Of a DNA stretch of 64,000 nucleotides, positions 1-9,276 are shown in pieces (position 1 is the first letter of the stretch; every line of letters begins with the position of its first letter). The notes beneath the pieces were generated by a model, which worked only from the letters and a program-made list of their open reading frames with translations, was not told where the DNA came from and did no database searches. The DNA is taken from NCBI RefSeq assembly GCF_014651035.1, contig NZ_BMWC01000003.1, positions 248,001 through 312,000 on the forward strand, given 5' to 3'. Source of the DNA: Streptomyces lomondensis (GTDB lineage Bacteria > Actinomycetota > Actinomycetes > Streptomycetales > Streptomycetaceae). The position numbers and the translations under genes were made by a program.

Positions 1-1
1 C

Positions 2-109
2 CTCACCGAACCGGGCCGGGCCCTGCGCGCCACGGTCGACCTGATCTGCGGCTGGACCCATGAGTACCTCGGGCACATCGAGACGGCGCGCGACCGGTTC
101 GACGGCTGA
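2..109 (+). CDS. HxlR-like winged-helix regulator, C-terminal end (partial)
   Basis: Only the last 35 residues are inside the window. They read LTEPGRAL followed by an amphipathic helix containing GWTHEYLGHIE, ending at TGA 107-109. The LTEPGRAL-x-W pattern resembles the end of the wing and the dimerisation helix of HxlR-type (sometimes PadR-type) DNA-binding proteins. The gene starts upstream, so neither its length nor its target can be judged. It converges on the minus-strand gene ending at 145, with 35 bases between them. Confidence 0.45.
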   Translation, partial: LTEPGRALRATVDLICGWTHEYLGHIETARDRFDG

Positions 110-144
110 CCGGCCGGGGCGTTGACGGCTGACCGGCCCGGGCG

Positions 145-906
145 TCAGCCCGCGACCAGTTCCCGCACCTGCCGCGGAGCCGGGGCCTTCTCGACCCGCG
201 AGGTCCGGTACAGCCACAGCACGTCCCGCCCGAACGACCACACCAGCAGGCCCAGCGCCAGGGCCGCGACGGCGAAGTTGGCCGCGTAGGGCAGCAGATC
301 GGCGCCCGCCAGCAGCAGCAGTACGCCCTGGAGCGCGGCGACCGTCTTGCGGGCGGTGCTCGGCGGGAGCGCGGCGGTCAGCCAGGGCCAGATCCGGGCG
401 GCGCCGACGAAGACGTACCGCATGCCGCCGATCAGCAGGACCCACGGGCCCAGTTGCATGGACACGTACACGCTGAGCACCAGGATCAGGAACGCGTCGA
501 CCTCCATGTCGAAGCGCGCGCCCAGCGGCGTCGAGGTGCCCGTGCGGCGGGCCACCTTGCCGTCGACGCCGTCCAGGATCAGCGCCACCGCCGTCAGGCC
601 GACGAACAGCGACACGGGCGGCGAGCTCTGGAAGGAGTCCGCGACGAGTGCGGTGACCCCGCCGACGAGGGTGGCCCGGCCGAGGGTGACCCGGTTCGCC
701 GTGCCGAACGAGCGCAGCCGCGAGCGGTGCAGGGCCCGGGAGAGCACCGCCCAGGTGGCGATCGCGAACGCGAGGCCGGTCAGCCAGCCCGCCGGGCCCA
801 TCCCGATCGCGCTACCGATCAGGGCCAGCAGCAGGACCTGCACACCCGCCCCCAGGGCGGTCTCCTGCTGTACGAGCCTCGCGTCGTAAGTGTTGTTCAG
901 GGCCAC
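145..906 (-). CDS. CDP-alcohol phosphatidyltransferase family membrane protein
   Basis: 253 residues from a GTG at 904-906. The complete family signature is visible: D115-G116-x2-A119-R120-x8-G129-x3-D133-x3-D137, the metal-binding site that transfers a phospho-alkyl group from a CDP-alcohol to a second alcohol in the membrane. Several hydrophobic segments lie on both sides (about residues 20-60, 76-112, 138-160, 195-230). The family makes phosphatidylglycerol-phosphate, phosphatidylinositol-phosphate, cardiolipin and similar lipids; the acceptor here cannot be read from the sequence. It is divergent from the dehydrogenase at 1015, with about 108 bases between them that must hold both promoters. 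Its position beside GT4 and flippase-like genes suggests a lipid-linked product, which is inference. Confidence 0.85.
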   Translation of the reverse strand: MALNNTYDARLVQQETALGAGVQVLLLALIGSAIGMGPAGWLTGLAFAIATWAVLSRALHRSRLRSFGTANRVTLGRATLVGGVTALVADSFQSSPPVSLFVGLTAVALILDGVDGKVARRTGTSTPLGARFDMEVDAFLILVLSVYVSMQLGPWVLLIGGMRYVFVGAARIWPWLTAALPPSTARKTVAALQGVLLLLAGADLLPYAANFAVAALALGLLVWSFGRDVLWLYRTSRVEKAPAPRQVRELVAG

Positions 907-1014
907 CGAACACCCTCCGGCCGTGTGACAGAGTCGATCAACGCCGCTACCTTGTGCGCGGCCTGTGCACCCCTCGGTACGCAAGCAGCTTCCCGATCGT
1001 TCAGGAGGACCTCG

Positions 1015-1986
1015 ATGAAGCACACCGGACGTGCGTTCTGGATCGACTCGCCCGGGCGAGGCGCGATCCGGGACGTCGCCCTGCCGGACCCCGGCGAGGG
1101 CGAGGTGCTGGTCCGCACGCTGTTCTCCGGTGTGAGCCGCGGCACCGAGACGCTCGTCTTCCGCGGCGGCGTGCCCGTCAGCCAGCACACGGCCATGCGG
1201 GCACCGTTCCAGGAGGGCGACTTCCCGGGCCCCGTGAAGTACGGCTACCTCAACGTCGGCGTGGTGGAGGAGGGACCGGCCGCGCTCGCCGGCCGTACGG
1301 TGTTCTGCCTCTACCCGCACCAGACCCGCTACGTCGTGCCGGCGCGTGCCGTGACGCCCGTCCCGGACACCGTGCCCGCCGAACGGGCCGTGCTCGCCGG
1401 GACCGTGGAGACCGCCGTCAACGCCCTGTGGGACGCCGCGCCCCTGGTCGGCGACCGGATCGCGGTCGTCGGTGGCGGCATGGTCGGCTGCTCGGTGGCC
1501 GCGCTGCTCGCCCGGTTCCCCGGCGTCCGCGTCCAGTTGGTCGACGCCGACCCGGCCCGCGCGAAGGTCGCCGAGGCGCTCGGCGTCGGCTTCGCCACGC
1601 CCGAGAACGCCGCCGGGGACTGCGACCTGGTCGTGCACGCCAGCGCCACCGATCAGGGCCTGGCCCGGTCCCTGGAACTGCTCACCGCCGAAGGGACCGT
1701 CCTCGAACTGAGCTGGTACGGCGACCGGAAGGTCGGTGTGCCGCTCGGCGAGGCCTTCCACTCCCGGCGGCTCGTCATCCGCAGCAGCCAGGTCGGCACC
1801 GTCTCCCCGGCCCGCCCGAACCGCACCTACGCCGACCGGCTCGCCCTCGCCCTCGACCTGCTCGCGGATCCGGCGCTCGACGCCCTCGTCACCGGCGAGT
1901 CCGCCTTCGAGGACCTGCCGGACGTGCTGCCGAAGCTCGCCTCGGGCGAGATCCCGGCGTTGTGCCACCGCGTCCGCTACGCCTGA
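1015..1986 (+). CDS. Medium-chain dehydrogenase, BchC-like (zinc-site-poor alcohol dehydrogenase)
   Basis: 323 residues, ATG after a strong AGGAGG 7 bases upstream. It is an MDR-superfamily oxidoreductase with the NAD(P) Rossmann loop GGGMVG at 153-158 and an acidic residue after the next strand (VDAD) that favours NAD. At 37-45 the sequence FSGVSRGTE replaces the usual catalytic-zinc Cys-GTD motif. That is the pattern of the BchC subgroup (bacteriochlorophyllide side-chain dehydrogenase) and of many uncharacterised actinobacterial relatives. The substrate is unknown. It is the first plus-strand gene of the cluster that continues with the pterin-synthase homologue, so an oxidation step on a cluster intermediate is plausible. 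The Tat/Sec signal is absent, so it should be cytosolic. Confidence 0.8.
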   Translation: MKHTGRAFWIDSPGRGAIRDVALPDPGEGEVLVRTLFSGVSRGTETLVFRGGVPVSQHTAMRAPFQEGDFPGPVKYGYLNVGVVEEGPAALAGRTVFCLYPHQTRYVVPARAVTPVPDTVPAERAVLAGTVETAVNALWDAAPLVGDRIAVVGGGMVGCSVAALLARFPGVRVQLVDADPARAKVAEALGVGFATPENAAGDCDLVVHASATDQGLARSLELLTAEGTVLELSWYGDRKVGVPLGEAFHSRRLVIRSSQVGTVSPARPNRTYADRLALALDLLADPALDALVTGESAFEDLPDVLPKLASGEIPALCHRVRYA

Positions 1987-1991
1987 CCTGA

Positions 1992-3696
<1,705 letters not shown>

Positions 3697-3700
<4 letters not shown>

Positions 3701-4977
3701 CGAACCCGGCGACGACCCAGCAGACCGGCACGATTCCGGCCCAGCCCGGGCCGAGAGAGACCGCCGAGCCGACGAACGGCGTGCTGCCGGGCGCGGGGCC
3801 TGGCGGGAAGCCCGGGGTGGGGCAGCCTGGCGACGCGGTGATGGTGGGGGTTGGCTCCGGCGGCGGGTCCGGGGTCGGGCAGGCCGGTGACGTGGTGGTG
3901 GCTGGTGTCGGTTCCGGCGGGAAGGCCGGGGCGGGGCAGGCTGGTGACGCGGTGGTGGCTGGTGTCGGCTCCGGCGGGAAGCGCGTGCCGGGGCAGGCTG
4001 TCGATGCCGTCGCCGCGGGTGTCGGACCCAGCGGCACGGCCGCCGTGCCGGGGCAGGGCGCCGACGGCGTCATCCCGGGCGCCGGACCCAGCGGGAAAGC
4101 CGGCTCGCGGCCCACCGTGAAGCTGCGCGAGGCCGATCCCGACGATCCGCCCCGCTACGCGCCCGAGTGGCTGGAGCTGCGGGAACCGGCCGACGCCGCC
4201 GCGCGGGCGCACGACCTGCTCGACCCGCTGCGCATCCGGCTCGCCAACCTGCCGGGCAAGTCGGGCGGTGTCGTCATCCACGACCTGGGCTGCGGCACCG
4301 GCTCGATGGGCCGCTGGCTCGCCTCCCGCCTGGACGGCGCCCAGCACTGGATCCTGCACGACCGCGACCCCTACCTGCTGCACTTCGCCGCCGTCGCCTC
4401 CCCGCGCTCCGCCGCCGACGGCAGCCGGGTCAGCGTGGAGACGCGGCGCGGTGACGTCGCCCGCCTCACCCCGGACGCCCTCCAGGGCGCGTCCCTGGTG
4501 ACGGCGTCCGCCCTGCTGGACGTCCTCACCCGCGAGGAGATCGACACCCTCGCCGCCGCCTGCGCCGGAGCCGGCTGCCCCGCCCTGCTGACGCTGTCCG
4601 TCGCCGGGCGCGTGGAACTGACCCCGTCCCACCCGCTGGACTCGGAGATCGCCCAGGCGTTCAACGACCACCAGCGCCGCGACGGCCTGCTCGGCCCCGA
4701 CGCGGTCACGGCGGCGGCCGAGGCGTTCTCCGAGCAGGGCGCGACGGTACGGCTGCACCCGAGCCCCTGGCGACTCGGGCCCGAGCAGGCCGCGCTGACC
4801 GAGCAGTGGCTGCGCGGCTGGGTCGGCGCCGCCGTCGAGCAACGCCCCGACCTGCGGGTCCTCGCCGACGCCTACCTGGCCGACCGCCTGGCGGCCTGCG
4901 CCGCGGGCGAGTTGCGCGTCACCGTCCACCACACCGACCTCCTGGCCCTGTGCCGCCCGGCGGGCGGAGCGTCATGA
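3697..4977 (+). CDS. SAM-dependent methyltransferase with repetitive N-terminal extension
   Basis: 426 residues. The enzyme proper begins near residue 140. The SAM loop HDLGCGTGSMG (about 194-204), the acidic HDRDP after strand 2 and a conserved C-terminal half mark a class I methyltransferase. Residues 30-140 are a low-complexity Gly/Val/Ala insert built from about five imperfect 19-20 residue units of the form GVGSGGK-x3-GQ-x-GDAVVA. This part is unlikely to be catalytic and is unlike the rest of the protein. The ATG overlaps the glycosyltransferase stop, and its own stop overlaps the ATG of the membrane protein (ATGA), so all three are coupled. The methyl acceptor is unknown; a pathway intermediate of this cluster is the natural guess. 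Confidence 0.82.
3787..4104 (+). repeat. Coding minisatellite, about 57-60 bp unit, about 5 copies
   Basis: Five imperfect tandem units lie in frame inside the methyltransferase gene. Each encodes a variant of GVGSGGK-AGAGQ-AGDAVVA. The middle units are the most alike (only a few changes per 57 bases), while the outer ones have drifted. Base use is GGT/GTG-rich, unlike the GCC/CTG-rich codons on either side, which suggests recent expansion by slippage or unequal exchange. Confidence 0.8.
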
Positions 4978-6749
4978 GCCCACAGGCGACGGGGACGGAG
5001 GCGGCACCGCGGGGCGTGGCGACGCCGGTCCGTGAGCGGCCGGCACCGGTCGGCACCGCGCGGGTGACGGAGACCGGCAGCGGCCGGTGCCCGCTCGGCG
5101 AATCCGCCGTACCGGCGCCGAGTTCGGTTTTGGCCGCCGCGCCGGCATCGACGCCGGTTTCGGCCGTCGCGCCGGCATCGACGCCGGTTTCGGCCGCCGC
5201 GCCGGCGCCGACGTCGGTTTCGGTCGTCGCACCGGCGCCGACCTCGGTTGGGGTCGCCGCGCCGGCGCCGACGTCGGTTTCGGCTGTCGCACCGGCATCA
5301 ACGCCGGTTTCGGTCGCCGCGCCGGCGCCGACCTCCGCTTCGACCGTCGCACCGGCACCGACGCCGGTTTCGGCCGCCGGGTCGGCTCCGGCTCCGACGT
5401 CGGCCTTGGCCGCCAAGTCGTCGCCCCGGAGCGCCGATCAGACGTCAGCGCCATCGCCGACCACGGCGTCGGCCCCCGGCAGTGGCCTGGGGTCGGCCCC
5501 CGGCAGCGGCCCGGTGTCGCCCGCCCGCCGCGGCCCGGCATCGCCCACCGCGGCCACCTCCGCTGCCCGCCCCGCAACCACCCCGGGGACCGACCGCACC
5601 CCCGCCGGTTCCCCGTCGCCCGGCCCCCTCCGTGCCGCCCTCGCCCGGCTCGGTTCCCGCACAGTGCGTACGCACCTCGGGACCGTCGCCGGAGTGGCCA
5701 TCCTCGGTGTGCTGTTCTGGCGGCTCGGTACCGGTGTGTTCCTGGACGGGCTGCGTCGGATCGACGGGGTGACACTGCTGCTCGCGCTCGGGATCGGGCT
5801 CGTCACCACGGTGTTCAGCGCGTGGCGCTGGGCGCTCGTGGCCCGGGGGCTCAGGATCCGGCTGCCGTTCGGGCCGGCAGTCGCCGACTACTACCGCGCG
5901 CTGTTCCTGAACGCGGCCCTGCCCGGCGGCGTCCTCGGCGACGTCCACCGGGCGGTCCGGCACGGGCAGAGCGAGGGGGATGTGCGGCGGGGCGTGAAGG
6001 CCGTCGTCCTCGAACGGGCCGCCGGGCAGATCGCGCTGTTCGCCGTCGGAGCCGTGGTCCTGCTGACCATGCCGTCCCCGGTGCTCGCCCAGGCCCGGCA
6101 CGCCGCCCCGCTCGCGGCCCTGGCCGCACTCGGCGCACTCGCCGTCGTCCTCGCCCTGCGCATGAACCGGGCGGCGCCCTCCCGCCGGGGCCGGAAGCTG
6201 CGCGCGATGCTCGCCGAGGCACGCGAGGGGCTGCTGTCCCGGCGCAACGGCCCCGGAGTGGTTGTCTCCTCCGTCGTCGTCCTGGCAGGTTACGTCGCCA
6301 TGTTCGTCCTCGCCGCCCGCGTCGCCGGAGCCGCCGCCTCCGTGGCCGTCCTGGTGCCGCTCGCGGTGCTCGCGCTGCTGGCGATGGGACTGCCGCTGAA
6401 CGTCGGCGGTTGGGGACCGCGGGAGGGCGTCACCGCCTGGGCGTTCGGCGCCGCGGGCCTCGGCGCCGGCCGGGGGCTCGCCGTTGCGGTCGTCTACGGC
6501 GTGCTCAGCCTCGTGGCCAGCCTGCCCGGCCTGATCGTGCTCGTCGCCCGCTGGTACGCGGGCCTGCGCGCCGGGCCCCGGACCACCGCACGGGCCCCTG
6601 GACCCGGCCCCGCACCGGAAGGTGACTACCCGTCGGAGGTCAGCAACGAGAAATACGCCCCGAAGGAATCCGCCAGGCTCGCCAGGAGTTCCTTCCCCTT
6701 TTCCGCCGAACCCAGTGAAGGACGGCCGATGACACCCGAATCGGTATAG
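4974..6749 (+). CDS. Flippase-like integral membrane protein (lysylphosphatidylglycerol synthase TM / YbhN type) with Ala-Pro-Ser-Thr repeat N-terminus
   Basis: 591 residues. About residues 1-220 are a disordered extension: a ten-residue repeat (APAPTSVSV, APASTPVSA and variants) copied about nine to ten times, then more Ser/Pro/Thr. The membrane core starts near residue 225 and has about seven hydrophobic segments. It includes SAWRWALVARGL, the YYRALFLNAALPGGVLGD region and GLPLNVGGWGPREG, all characteristic of the LPG_synthase_TM / UPF0104 family, which contains the MprF flippase domain and related proteins thought to move lipid-linked compounds. Start ATG overlaps the previous stop. The last 41 codons lie antisense to the end of the creatininase gene, so the true stop may have been lost. 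Confidence 0.78.
   Translation: MSPQATGTEAAPRGVATPVRERPAPVGTARVTETGSGRCPLGESAVPAPSSVLAAAPASTPVSAVAPASTPVSAAAPAPTSVSVVAPAPTSVGVAAPAPTSVSAVAPASTPVSVAAPAPTSASTVAPAPTPVSAAGSAPAPTSALAAKSSPRSADQTSAPSPTTASAPGSGLGSAPGSGPVSPARRGPASPTAATSAARPATTPGTDRTPAGSPSPGPLRAALARLGSRTVRTHLGTVAGVAILGVLFWRLGTGVFLDGLRRIDGVTLLLALGIGLVTTVFSAWRWALVARGLRIRLPFGPAVADYYRALFLNAALPGGVLGDVHRAVRHGQSEGDVRRGVKAVVLERAAGQIALFAVGAVVLLTMPSPVLAQARHAAPLAALAALGALAVVLALRMNRAAPSRRGRKLRAMLAEAREGLLSRRNGPGVVVSSVVVLAGYVAMFVLAARVAGAAASVAVLVPLAVLALLAMGLPLNVGGWGPREGVTAWAFGAAGLGAGRGLAVAVVYGVLSLVASLPGLIVLVARWYAGLRAGPRTTARAPGPGPAPEGDYPSEVSNEKYAPKESARLARSSFPFSAEPSEGRPMTPESV
5116..5412 (+). repeat. Coding minisatellite, 30-bp unit, about 9-10 copies
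   Basis: A run of 30-base units (core GCGCCGGC, then TCGACGCCGG or CGACGTCGG, then TTTCGG) encodes a ten-residue Ala-Pro-Ser/Thr repeat in frame in the flippase-like gene. Individual units differ by only a few bases and alternate between ASTPVS and APTSVS versions. It is the second repeat expansion in two neighbouring genes, with a unit length and sequence unrelated to the first. Confidence 0.85.
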
Positions 6750-7354
6750 CCGGACATGCCGAGGGTGAGCAGATGACGCCGGTCGTCAGCGACGAAATCG
6801 GAGGTCTCATAACCGGGCCGGAGCATTTCGGGATGAGCGTGCAGAAGGATGGAGGTTTCTATTTCCCCCGCGTGCATGTCGGTGAGCAGCGAGGTGACCA
6901 CACCCGCCCGCTCCCGCGCCGCCTCCCAGTCCTCCGGGGCCGGGAAGAGCGCCATCCGCTCGCCGCGGGCGGAGGACTCCTGGACGACGTTGCCCAGTAC
7001 GTAGTTTCCGCCGTGCCCGTTGACCACCACCAGGGCGTCGACCCCGGACCGGCGGAGCGAATCCGCTATGTCCCGTACCACCGCATGAAGGGTCACCGAG
7101 GAGATGCTGACGGTCCCCGGCCAGGCCGCGTGCTCGTGCGAGCACGAGATCGTCACCGGAGGAAGGAGGTGCACCGGGTACGCGCCGGCTATCTCCCGCG
7201 CGACGGCACAGGCGACGAGCGTGTCGGTCGCCAGCGGGAGGAACGGACCGTGCTGCTCGAAGCTCCCCACGGGCAGCACCGCGACCTGCCGTGAGACACC
7301 GGCGCCCCGCGTCCGTATGTCTTCCGTGGTGTCCGCCGGTACCAGATCACTCAT
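6626..7354 (-). CDS. Creatininase-family amidohydrolase (candidate FAPy deformylase, ArfB-like)
   Basis: 242 residues, ATG 7352-7354 (an in-frame GTG lies just before it). The metal-site signature of the creatinine amidohydrolase family is complete: E33-x-H35 in SFEQHG, D44 in LATD, the NGHGGN loop and DMHAGEIETS. The family includes creatininase, MftE and archaeal ArfB, which removes formate from FAPy, the GTP-derived formamidopyrimidine. It is divergent from the GTP cyclohydrolase II paralogue at 7396 with only about 41 bases between the starts. Since that paralogue is of the type that stops at FAPy, a deformylase role is an attractive inference. Its last 124 bases run opposite the end of the flippase-like gene. 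Confidence 0.85.
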   Translation of the reverse strand: MSDLVPADTTEDIRTRGAGVSRQVAVLPVGSFEQHGPFLPLATDTLVACAVAREIAGAYPVHLLPPVTISCSHEHAAWPGTVSISSVTLHAVVRDIADSLRRSGVDALVVVNGHGGNYVLGNVVQESSARGERMALFPAPEDWEAARERAGVVTSLLTDMHAGEIETSILLHAHPEMLRPGYETSDFVADDRRHLLTLGMSGYTDSGVIGRPSLGSAEKGKELLASLADSFGAYFSLLTSDG

Positions 7355-7395
7355 CACTCCACGGCCTTTCGTCTCTGCTTAGGAACTCGAGAATC

Positions 7396-8055
7396 ATGAC
7401 AGAAAACATTGGCGTACTCGGCAAGAAGTCCCCGCAGCGGACCGGCGTGGAACGCGTCGTCAATGCCCCTTTGCCCACCGTGTACGGGAAATTCCAGGCC
7501 GTCGGTTACCTGGACCATGACCGCGGTGACGAACAGGTGGCGCTGGTCTACGGCGAGATCGGCACGGATGACGTCCTCATCCGGCTGCACTCGGAGTGCC
7601 TGACCGGTGACGCCTTCGGCTCCCAGCACTGCGAGTGCGGCGACCAGCTCGACGCGGCCCTGCGCGCGGTCGTCGCCGAGGGCGCCGGAATCGTGGTCTA
7701 CCTCAGAGGGCATGAAGGCCGCGGCATCGGCCTGCTCGCCAAGCTCCGCGCGATGGCCCTGCAGGCGGAGGGACTGGACACCGTCGAGGCCAACCTCGCC
7801 CTCGGCCTGCCGGTCGACGCCCGCGACTACGGCGTGGCCGCCCGGATCCTGGACGACCTGGGCGTGCGCTCCGTCCGCCTGATGTCCAACAACCCGCGCA
7901 AGCGCGAGGCCCTGGTGAACCACGGCATCCGGGTCGCCGAGCAGGTGCCGCTGCTGATACCGCCGTGCGAGAACAACATCACCTACCTGCGCACCAAGCG
8001 GGAGCGCCTCGACCACCACCTGCCCCACCTGGACGCGGTGGTCAGCTCCTCCTGA
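7396..8055 (+). CDS. GTP cyclohydrolase II paralogue with Met120 (predicted FAPy-forming)
   Basis: 219 residues. The RibA fold is unmistakable: zinc ligands C68-x10-C79-x-C81, the phosphate/arginine segment RGHEGRGIGL at 104-113, and LDTVEANLALG. The residue before ALQ is M120; riboflavin-pathway enzymes have Tyr there (RAYALQ). From memory, the S. coelicolor paralogue SCO6655 carries the same Met120, and that change makes it release the formylated intermediate 2-amino-5-formylamino-6-ribosylamino-pyrimidinone phosphate (FAPy) instead of the fully deformylated product; swapping in Tyr restored normal activity. This gene should therefore not be annotated as riboflavin ribA. It has a weak AGGAA ribosome site. 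It is divergent from the creatininase-family gene. Confidence 0.9.
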   Translation: MTENIGVLGKKSPQRTGVERVVNAPLPTVYGKFQAVGYLDHDRGDEQVALVYGEIGTDDVLIRLHSECLTGDAFGSQHCECGDQLDAALRAVVAEGAGIVVYLRGHEGRGIGLLAKLRAMALQAEGLDTVEANLALGLPVDARDYGVAARILDDLGVRSVRLMSNNPRKREALVNHGIRVAEQVPLLIPPCENNITYLRTKRERLDHHLPHLDAVVSSS

Positions 8056-8165
8056 GACACCGGAACCCGTATCGGCGGTATCCGGTCCTCTCCGACGTGA
8101 CCTGGGCGGATTCGTGCGCGACCCGTAGGAGGGCCGCGTACGCTTCGTGGACGTCCGCCCCTTGA

Positions 8166-8190
8166 GCGTCGGCCCGGAAGCGGCCGACGC
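8166..8190. terminator. Hairpin between the GTP cyclohydrolase paralogue and the saccharopine genes
   Basis: Perfect 9-bp stem GCGTCGGCC / GGCCGACGC with a 7-base loop, 110 bases after the upstream stop and 25 bases before the next ATG. No U-tract follows, as is usual for Streptomyces terminators. It could instead be a leader structure of the downstream gene. Confidence 0.4.
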
Positions 8191-8214
8191 CTCACGTCCG
8201 GAGGCCCGCCTGGT

Positions 8215-9276
8215 ATGACCGAGCTCCATCTGTGGCTGCGCCACGAGGCCCGCACGACCGAGCGACGCACGCCCGTCGTGCCCGACGACGCCCGGCGGCT
8301 CGTCGAGAACGGAGTGGAACTGACCGTCGAGGAGTCCCCGCAGCGGGTCTTCCCGATCGAGGAGTACCAGGCGGCCGGCTGCCGCGTCGCCCCCGCGGGC
8401 TCCTGGGTGACGGCGCCGCCGGACGCCGTCGTGCTCGGCCTGAAGGAACTGCCCGGTGAACCGGCCGAACTGACGCACCGGCACATCTTCTTCGGTCATG
8501 CCTACAAGGGCCAGCCGGGCGCGGCCGGCCTGCTGCGCCGGTTCGCCGCCGGGGGCGGGACGCTGTTCGACCTGGAGTACCTGGCCGACGACACCGGGCG
8601 GCGCCTCGCCGCCTTCGGCTTCTGGGCCGGCTACCTGGGCGCGGCCCTGGCGGTGCTCCAGCACCGGGGCCGGCTGCGGGCACCGCTCGTGCCCACGACG
8701 AAGGACGCACTGGACGAGACGCTCAAACCGGCCGCCGACGACGCCGACTTCACCGGCCTGGTCATCGGCGCCCTGGGACGCAGCGGCCGCGGGGCCCGCG
8801 CGGCCTTCGCCACCGCCGGTGCGGACCCGACCTGCTGGGACCTCGCCGAGACCCGCGACCTGGACCGCCGCGCCCTGCTGGCGCACGACGTGATGGTGAA
8901 CGCGGTGCTCGCCACCAGCCCCGTCCCGCCCTTCCTCCGCGAGCAGGACCTCGACACCCCGGGCCGCCGGCTGCGCACCCTGTGCGACGTGACGTGCGAC
9001 GTCGGTTCCCCGCTCAACGTCCTGCCGGTGTACGACGACACCACCGACTGGGACGAGCCGGTACGCCGGCTGCGCGAGGAACCCCCGCTCGACCTGATCG
9101 CCATCGACAACCTGCCCTCCCTGCTGCCGCTGGAGTCCAGCGCCGACTTCTCGGCCGCCCTGCTGCCCCACCTGCTCGACTTCGGGGTCTCCGGGCCGTG
9201 GGGGCGCTGCCTGGACCGGTTCCGGCAGGCGTGCCGTGAGCACGGCCTCGACGAGGAGGAGTCCCTTGACCACTGA
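8215..9276 (+). CDS. Saccharopine dehydrogenase (lysine-forming, LYS1-like) / alanine-dehydrogenase-type fold
   Basis: 353 residues. The N-terminal half follows the fungal LYS1 pattern: LWLRHEARTTERRTPVVPDDARRLVENG, the PDAVVLGLKELP strand-loop, then HIFFGHAYKGQ and LFDLEYLADDTGRRLAAFGFWAGYLG. The second half holds the dinucleotide fold (GLVIGALGRSGRGA). In fungi the enzyme splits saccharopine to lysine and 2-oxoglutarate with NAD. The gene overlaps the next one by 11 bases. Streptomyces makes lysine through diaminopimelate, so a lysine-catabolic role, or a saccharopine-like condensation of another amine with a keto acid, fits better than lysine synthesis. Confidence 0.82.
   Translation: MTELHLWLRHEARTTERRTPVVPDDARRLVENGVELTVEESPQRVFPIEEYQAAGCRVAPAGSWVTAPPDAVVLGLKELPGEPAELTHRHIFFGHAYKGQPGAAGLLRRFAAGGGTLFDLEYLADDTGRRLAAFGFWAGYLGAALAVLQHRGRLRAPLVPTTKDALDETLKPAADDADFTGLVIGALGRSGRGARAAFATAGADPTCWDLAETRDLDRRALLAHDVMVNAVLATSPVPPFLREQDLDTPGRRLRTLCDVTCDVGSPLNVLPVYDDTTDWDEPVRRLREEPPLDLIAIDNLPSLLPLESSADFSAALLPHLLDFGVSGPWGRCLDRFRQACREHGLDEEESLDH

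Noticed and set aside
5116..5412. The 30-bp tandem repeat as a CRISPR array or origin iterons
   Set aside because: The units are contiguous without unique spacers, are in frame and encode a peptide repeat; no cas or replication genes are near.
7396..8055. Annotation as riboflavin-biosynthesis ribA
   Set aside because: Met at the diagnostic Tyr position and absence of ribBDEH neighbours argue against it.
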